From Amphiura filiformis (taxonomy: Eukaryota > Echinodermata > Ophiuroidea > Amphilepidida > Amphiuridae), in contig NW_027305506.1 in assembly GCF_039555335.1 (NCBI RefSeq), forward strand, positions 1 through 64,000: 64,000 bases of DNA, read 5' to 3'. How positions within the stretch are numbered: position 1 is the stretch's first letter; every line of letters starts with the position of its first letter. Below the pieces are notes generated by a model that saw only the letters and a list, made by a program, of their open reading frames with translations, was not told where the DNA came from and ran no database searches. The position numbers were made by a program, and so were the translations under genes. This document shows, in pieces, positions 57,973 to 64,000 of the stretch.

Positions 57973-59400
57973 CCGACGATTTGTGTAATATTAATAACTA
58001 GAGCGGTTCTCGGGCTTCGCGGTTTTCTGCTTGGGTGGTTTGTTTTGGTACATGTGTTTTGGTGGTGATCATTGATGGTGTTTGTGATTGATTGGTTTAG
58101 GTTGGGTGATGTATGTTTTGTTTCTGTTCAGAACCTTGTGGGGATTTGGAGTCGATGGGTGGGGGTAAGATTAATTTGAGTAAATGACCGTACCCTGCGT
58201 CACTTATTGGTTGGTAAATGACCCAACCATGACGCACATCCCCCGGGGGTCCTAGGGTGGGTCATACAAGTGACATGTGTATAATCATGCATAACTCGCA
58301 AACGCAAAATCGGAATCAACTGAAATTTTGGGAATAGGCTTTTTTCGTGGATATGTACTGAAACATGTCATAAAAAGAGGATGCTAGGATCACGAAATCC
58401 TCCTTTAATCAAACAATGTATCATGAAGAAATAAAGACAAAATAATCGGCATAATTCCAGTACAAATTGTTTGTATGCAAACGGCACAGTTCACCGCATT
58501 GCAAACGCACTGCAGCCTCCTCGTGTTTATCTCTCGTTGAAGAACTGTGTGACGATGTCTGAGCATGCGCAGTTGCAATTTTGAAAAATTGCGAAAGGGC
58601 TTATACACGCTCGTCAGAGGTTTACTGCTTTTTAGTATAGTGCTGCCTGTGATAAACATGCATACATTGGAGAATTGAAGAGACATACTGATGTTACATA
58701 ATGAGAGTATACACCATTTAGAGTGAAAACATTCTCACCATAGTTCCACCGCAAGGTTTCCATATGTCTACACCCTACAAGGAATGGCAATGCTAAATAA
58801 CTAAACTGATTTTAACTTAGTTTAATACGATCATGACTACCACTAATTACAATAACAATTATTCGGCATGTACACCATAGAGTGGTCATGGCCGCCGGAA
58901 TAGATTTGAAAGGCTTTGCATGCAATTGAAAACGGCAAATTTGATTTTTAGAAATCGCGTTTTATATAATCCATTTGTAATCAGAAATTATGGGCTACCC
59001 TAAAATTTGGAGAAATTACCTAGATTTTTAAGTGGAAATAGCACGTGATACTTACGGCTCAACAAAATAATCTTTCTTCGGTCAGAAATGGGTGAATACA
59101 AATTACCCAATGCATTTTATATCGACATATTCTAACATAAACATGCTGGCATTGCCAACCGGGCGACGATCAAGGTAGTCTCGGTACCAGCCGGTTTGTG
59201 CTCCTCCGTCCCTAAACAAACCGTCTGGCGACAGCCTCATAGTACGTCTTTTCTGATTGGCTGAACCCTAACCCGCTCACAAACTGGGTTTACAAATAAG
59301 GAATGTGATGCGCACGCATCCCAGTACTAGTGACAGCCCAGAATACGTAACTTACAGCCTGTATGCAACATTGATAAACACTGCACCGGGGATAAACATT
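57973..59400. other. Non-coding sequence with a second copy of the TTAA-type MITE right half
   Basis: 58277-58408 repeats the right half of the element at 37239-37576 (from ATAATCATGCATAACTCGCA to GATCACGAAA.CCTCC). The rest of the stretch shows no gene, repeat or RNA that I recognise. Confidence 0.55.
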
Positions 59401-59403
59401 ATA

Positions 59404-59474
59404 TTACCGTACTGACGCGAGTATAGTCCCACCTTCGAGTATAGTCCCACCCCCAAATTTTCGAAAAATTTCAG

Positions 59475-59511
<37 letters not shown>

Positions 59512-59996
59512 GTTTTTTTTTTATTTTTTGTAAGTTATTTATTTTTTCGGCTTTGAGTGTCCCAGGACCTAGACCTAAATGCTAGGATCATTCATGGTTG
59601 ACCTAAAAAAAAAAAAAAAAATTCAAGATGTTTTGTATTTTTAATATGAAAATTGATACTTGGTATTCATGTCATAATCTATTAATGATTTCAAAATGCA
59701 TTCAAATTCAATGCATTTTGAAATCATTAATAGACTATGACATGAATACAAATTATCAATTTTCATATTAAAAATACAAAATATCTTGAAATTTTTTTTT
59801 TTTTTTTTTTTTTAGGTCAACCATGAATGATCCTAGCATTTAGGTCTAGGTCTAAGGACACTACAAAACCGAAAAATTAAAAATTAAAAAAAATTAAATT
59901 TTTTTTTTTTTTGAATTGAGTATAGTCCCACCCCCAATTTTGAAAAATGTTCACCCAAAAACGGGGTGGGACTATACTCGCGTCAGTACGGTATAT
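59404..59996. mobile_element. Near-palindromic MITE with TA flanks
   Basis: The ends CCGTACTGACGCGAGTATAG and its inverse, each flanked by TA, enclose a near-perfect inverted repeat whose axis lies at about 59703. Words such as ATTTTGAAATCATTAATAGA, TTTTCATATTAAAAATACAA and CCTAGCATTTAGGTCTAGG match between the halves. Poly-A/T runs lie symmetrically. TA duplication and CAGTACGG-type ends suggest the Tc1/mariner/pogo group. Confidence 0.75.
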
Positions 59997-59999
59997 TTG

Positions 60000-60838
60000 T
60001 GTAATAAAATCGGTAGTTTTCTTCACTTTTTTCGACTCTACGTTTCTGTCAAGACAAACCAAATGCGTTAGAAAGGTGAGTGTGCGGAGTAATTGGTATA
60101 GTAATTTCATGGAGTCGTTTTCTCGAGCTCACTGTTTTATACTCAACAGTAGAGTAGAGTCAGTAGTGAGTACGTCGAGTCAACATGATTGATTCATGAC
60201 ATGCATGTATAAAATTTATTTAAAACATGATTAGTATGTACAGGACATTCAGAAAGCTTATACAGAACATGCAGAACACATGAACAGTGAGTGCAGTACG
60301 TATGATCTAGTTCGCAACGCAAACTTAAAAAACAGTCATGACAGTGCAAAACAGCCGGGCAAAACAGACGCATATCATTTATCGGCATGACGTATCAATT
60401 GCATGCTGCAGAGTTCCCTGTACTATGTGTAATCATGCAGCATGAATTCTGCACATTTGTTTTGCACACATCCAATATGCATGCAGGGCGGTCGCGGCTG
60501 TAGCTGGGGGAGTATCGAGTATATTAAATGGGGTGTGACACCCCCTAATAATTCTTAATTTTGTCGGCAAAAATTGACTGTTGCCGGCAAAACCATAGGC
60601 AAATTTAATACAAGAGTCATATAAAAATTAAAGTGTGTGGTTTTTACCAACTTGGGCTGTTATACAATATTTTTATGTAAAGTAACTAATGAAAAATAAA
60701 CGATGACAAAAAAATGTTGAGGAAAAAATGTTATCCTCCCCCACTCACTTTTTAGATTCTTGAGCTTTAATTGTTCTGGTTAAAAAATTAAGGTCATCAA
60801 TTCACAATTTTACTAGGCAAAAAGGCGAGATGGTAAGT
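60000..60838. other. No recognisable gene
   Basis: Non-coding. Small patches rich in GCATGC/ATGCAT words (60395-60490) are the only notable composition. Confidence 0.4.
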
Positions 60839-61280
60839 TATCTTGAAATAATATATATTTTCTTAAGATATTAAAGTTATCTTGATATAATAAATAATCT
60901 TGATAATAAATTATCTTGAGATGATAAATTATTTTGAGATAATAAAGTAAATTATCTCAAAATAATAAATTATCTCGAGATAATAAATTATTTCAAGAAA
61001 ATATTTTTTATCTGGAGATCATATATTATCTTATATAATCACCTTATCACTTATCTTCAGATAATCAATTATCTTGAGACAATCAATTATCTCGAGATAA
61101 TCAATTATCCTGAGATAATCATTTATCCTGAGATAATTATCTCAAGATAAATAACTCTAAAAATTACATATTACATATACCGTACTCTATATATTTTTGT
61201 CCAGATAAAATATCTTGAGATAATAAATTTATATCTTAAGATAATTGATAACAAATTATCTTGAGATATGTATCATCAGT
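60838..61280. repeat. Array of inverted GATA motifs (TTATCTYGAGATAA type)
   Basis: TTATCT and AGATAA words alternate roughly every 15-25 bp for over 400 bp, many fused into the palindromes TTATCTTGAGATAA or TTATCTCGAGATAA. It behaves as a degenerate palindromic satellite and supplies dozens of WGATAR consensus sites. Confidence 0.75.
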
Positions 61281-61339
61281 AATTATCTTTTTTTTTACTC
61301 ATCACTCATCAATGCTTGTCATTTGTATTTAGTTTGCAG

Positions 61340-61421
61340 TTGACCAAGATATCAACATTAATGGAGATTAGAGATGAATGTGGGATTTCTGTGACAATTG
61401 ACCTGATACTTACAAGTACCG
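61340..61421 (+). CDS. Weak exon candidate a
   Basis: An acceptor-like TTTAGTTTGCAG ends at 61339 and a strong donor ACCG|GTAAGT follows 61421. One frame (LTKISTLMEIRDECGISVTI and so on) is open throughout and leaves in phase 1. No domain is recognised; this could be part of a non-coding transcript. Confidence 0.25.
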
Positions 61422-61966
61422 GTAAGTAGAAACATGCGCTAGGTCAACTCAGCTTTTTTTCTTTGTTTAGAATAGTGCCAACAGCAAAAGGACACAGAAC
61501 TGTTCGGGTCAGTCAGTCAGCCCATAGAACAGGGGTTTCTTCCATTGCTTTACTGTATTTCAGTATCAAGTCCATTTTAATCCACAGCTCAAGCTTTCTT
61601 GCTTTAATATGGCTTTAGTTTATCTATATAACAAAATGAAGATTATTAGGATCTTGGTATAGAGACCAGTAACACTACCATGTACCAGTACATGCCATGT
61701 TTATTTCAATATGCCATGACTTCTAAAAATGGGTGTGTTTCATTGTGAGTACTTCCATAGCAAAGTTAAGTGTTGGACACTGAAATAAGAAGCTTGTAAT
61801 GTTCAAATCTTCTTTCATTCAGCAAATTCATCTGTTGAATATTCATGCTGGTAGATTTCATCCATGCAATAACTGTACAATGTAGACATTAATCATCCAG
61901 ATGCTATTACAAGCATGAAAAAGTTTTTATATTATGTAAAATTGTTATTATTGTCTTGTTTTACAG

Positions 61967-62022
61967 GGTCATGCATGATGGTTTGGAAAATGGACCTTGT
62001 GATGGCTATACCATGGACATAG
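61967..62022 (+). CDS. Weak terminal exon candidate b
   Basis: The acceptor TTGTCTTGTTTTACAG ends at 61966. Phase 1 entry continues candidate a and reaches a TAG at 62020-62022 after 18 codons. Splice signals and phase agree, but the short sequence gives no functional clue. Confidence 0.25.
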
Positions 62023-63038
62023 GAAACAATTAATTTTTGAATCAACGGAGGAACTATTCTTGTTGGAGCTCAATGGATTATTCAACCTACGGATTTGTCA
62101 CAAACTTCTCACATAACATTATAATGCAGTTAATGGATGTAAAGTACCAGCATTCAGCAATTGAGAAAAAAATCAGTACGGTTGAATTAAGTTAATGACA
62201 TGTCGAAGTCTGGCTATCTTTGTGACTAATTTGTGAAACATTGCACTGTTTCCCTGTTTGATGCTTCAAAAGAACTCCAATGATAAAGGTTAGACCTGTA
62301 CAATAAATGAATTGTGAAGAAAAACAGAACAAAAAATATTTAGGGCTCCAGAATTACACAAAAGATTGCATAAACAAGGGAATAATTGCGCCAAGATCAT
62401 AACACAGGAAACCGATATGATACAGGGTCTTTGAAAGAGCTGTGCAGTCAGAAAATTTAATTTGTGAGAACCGTAATATATAATGCCACAACAAAAATGA
62501 TGTTGCTTGGTAAAGCATCTGCCACATATTTTTTTGAATTTTAAAAATTGACCCATCGGGTCTGGAATGACAACAATTTGAAAATTACACCTCAAAATGT
62601 AATCGTTTCCACAAGTCAAATTATGATGCATGAATAGGAACACAAATTCAATTTCCAACGGTACAGTTCTTCAGAGACGCCCTGTATACTGCAAAGCAGG
62701 TTATTTTAGCGGTATACTTTTTTTTCATGATTTGAACTGTTTTGCGGTTTCTTGTATTCAAGTTTTGGTTATTACAACATATGGTTCAAAAATATTTTTG
62801 CAAGCTATAAAATTTACGCTTCTGAAATTAACAGCAAAAATAAAAACCTAGTGAAAATTTCCGCCTATGCAGTAATGGTGATAGTAATCAACAAATGCTA
62901 CAGTTTTGATGAAACTGATCTCACAGCTTGATTTCAAATTGTTTATTATTAAAAGAAAATGTTGCATCACCTGGAATGACTCTGTAACTATGTAACAAAG
63001 GAAGTAGAAGTGGTCATGAGTATGACATAGGGGTGGTC
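62023..63038. other. No recognisable gene
   Basis: A+T-rich non-coding sequence, possibly the 3' untranslated region of the weak exon pair. The 122-codon minus-strand frame (62658-62290) has no domain character. Confidence 0.4.
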
Positions 63039-63772
63039 TTAACCCTGCAGAATTATGGAAACTTTTGAACCTCATAAAATTTTTATTTTTTTAATTTTAA
63101 AAAAAAAGATATATCTAGGACTTTTTTTTTATCAACTTCACCAAAAATATTTGAAATTTGGGCGAAATTCTCCCTGAAAGTCAGGCTTTTAAAAATTATT
63201 TTTGAGCAAAATTTAGCATTTTTCAACCTTTTTTTGGTGAACATTTCTCAAAGTTGGTCAAAATTCCATTTTTTTTCAAGGGTCCTAGATATCTATATCT
63301 AGTTTTTGAAAATTAAAAAAAAAATTGTTACATTTCCCCAAATAATTTGGATGAAAAAAACGTTTTGTTCAAAACTGAGCATTTTTTCACAAATTTGACC
63401 TCACAGATGGATTTGTCAATTTTTTGCCATTCTTCACCCAATGGAATTTGGGGAGCTGCACATATAATTGGTGGAAGTGCTGATAGGTTTGCGCTGCAAA
63501 CGGCCGTGGCCTAGTTGATGCGATCTGATTGTGATGATTCACCATGGCAGCGAAATTACAGTGCTTTAAAAAATATTTAAAAAATTAAATTAAAAAAAAA
63601 AAAAATTTAGAGGATTAAAATCCTCTAAAATAGTAAGACCTAGGAAAGAGTGCTATATAAATCCAAAATTTATTTATTTTTTATTTTATTCTAAATTTGT
63701 ATACTTTTATATACCTCAGACCAACAATTTAGCAGTTATGGGGCTCAAAAGTTTCCATTATTCCAGGGTTAA
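63039..63772. mobile_element. TTAA-type MITE with CCCTG ends (piggyBac-like)
   Basis: TTAA at 63039-63042 and 63769-63772 border CCCTGCAGAATTATGG and CCATTATTCCAGGG; the arms continue with GGAAACTTTTGA. CCCT ends with TTAA duplication are typical of piggyBac. The flanks GGTGGTC and GACCAACC are also inverted. The interior is poly-A/T rich and contains a GTGCTATATAAATCCAAAAT LINE-tail-like word. Confidence 0.7.
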
Positions 63773-63977
63773 GACCAACCTTAATACCTAGTGTTGTCCA
63801 GGTAACAAGCCATTCTTGGTAAAACTATTCTTTATTAGAGTGGTAATGACATGTAAAACAATTAGAGACCAGTGTTATCAAATGTGGGGCATTACATCTA
63901 CTTGATCATTCATGGTGCCCAACATTTATTAACCTTGGTCCTTTTTGGCTCGTACACATAAACTGGAATGAAAGCCA

Positions 63978-64000
63978 TTTTTTGTGGGACATGAGAGCAC
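63978..64000 (+). mobile_element. Start of another copy of the 28893-29509 foldback family
   Basis: TTTTTTGTGGGACATGAGAG and the following bases match the inverse of the right arm at about 29447-29470. The window ends inside it. Confidence 0.5.

Noticed and set aside
62290-62658. 122-codon minus-strand frame
   Set aside because: Cys/Phe/Leu-rich random-looking composition, no start context, no domain, and no matching splice signals.
1-64000. tRNA, rRNA and snRNA genes
   Set aside because: I looked for A/B-box, cloverleaf-like and rRNA-like stretches and saw none that I could support; a covariance-model scan would settle it.

Overview
This window is eukaryotic. It has no operon-style gene packing, a high A+T content and short phase-compatible exons with GT/AG splice signals. 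Most of it is layered transposable elements and minisatellites. The mix (CR1-type LINEs, an RLE-type LINE, a Penelope-like element, a Ngaro-type tyrosine-recombinase retroelement and many MITEs, plus frequent TAGGCCTA-like words) suggests a marine invertebrate, perhaps an echinoderm or hemichordate. That is inference; no single-copy marker gene fixes the species.

Layout. 1-8.0 kb: a MITE with perfect 27-bp terminal inverted repeats, long stretches with nothing recognisable, a CR1-type LINE 3' fragment interrupted by a repeat carrying AGGTCA-type direct repeats, and a restriction-like endonuclease fragment on the minus strand. 8.7-12 kb: a 118-bp minisatellite rich in RGGTCA half-sites, then a 5'-truncated Penelope-like element (GIY-YIG endonuclease, minus strand). 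Its 3' region holds four ~88-bp units with histone-type stem-loops. 12.2-15.1 kb: a decayed CR1-type LINE. 17.9-27.6 kb: a 4.6-kb tandem duplication built from two minisatellite families.

28.1-32 kb holds the best host-gene candidate, on the plus strand. Three exons with matching phases encode a CARD-like death-fold domain, a Lys/Pro-rich linker and a cysteine/tryptophan-rich domain resembling the CXorf38 family. Two frame breaks, both explained by one missing A, interrupt it.

32-42 kb: MITEs of several types (hAT-like with an 8-bp duplication, TTAA-type, one with an 11-bp duplication), hairpin-bearing tandem repeats, a Myb/SANT-like pseudogene and a 4.4-kb LINE insertion that joins an RLE-type 3' end to a CR1-type LINE between one pair of target-site repeats.

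46.7-58.0 kb is a three-level nest. A DNA transposon with 24-bp inverted repeats is split by a Ngaro-type element with the diagnostic A1-ORFs-B1-A2-B2 split direct repeats. That element's recombinase gene is in turn split by a 2.5-kb insert with CACTA-type ends. The Ngaro element carries gag-like zinc-finger ORFs, RT/RNase H, a tyrosine recombinase and an intact SGNH hydrolase ORF. 59-64 kb: a near-perfect palindromic MITE, an array of inverted GATA motifs, two weak exon candidates and a TTAA-type MITE.
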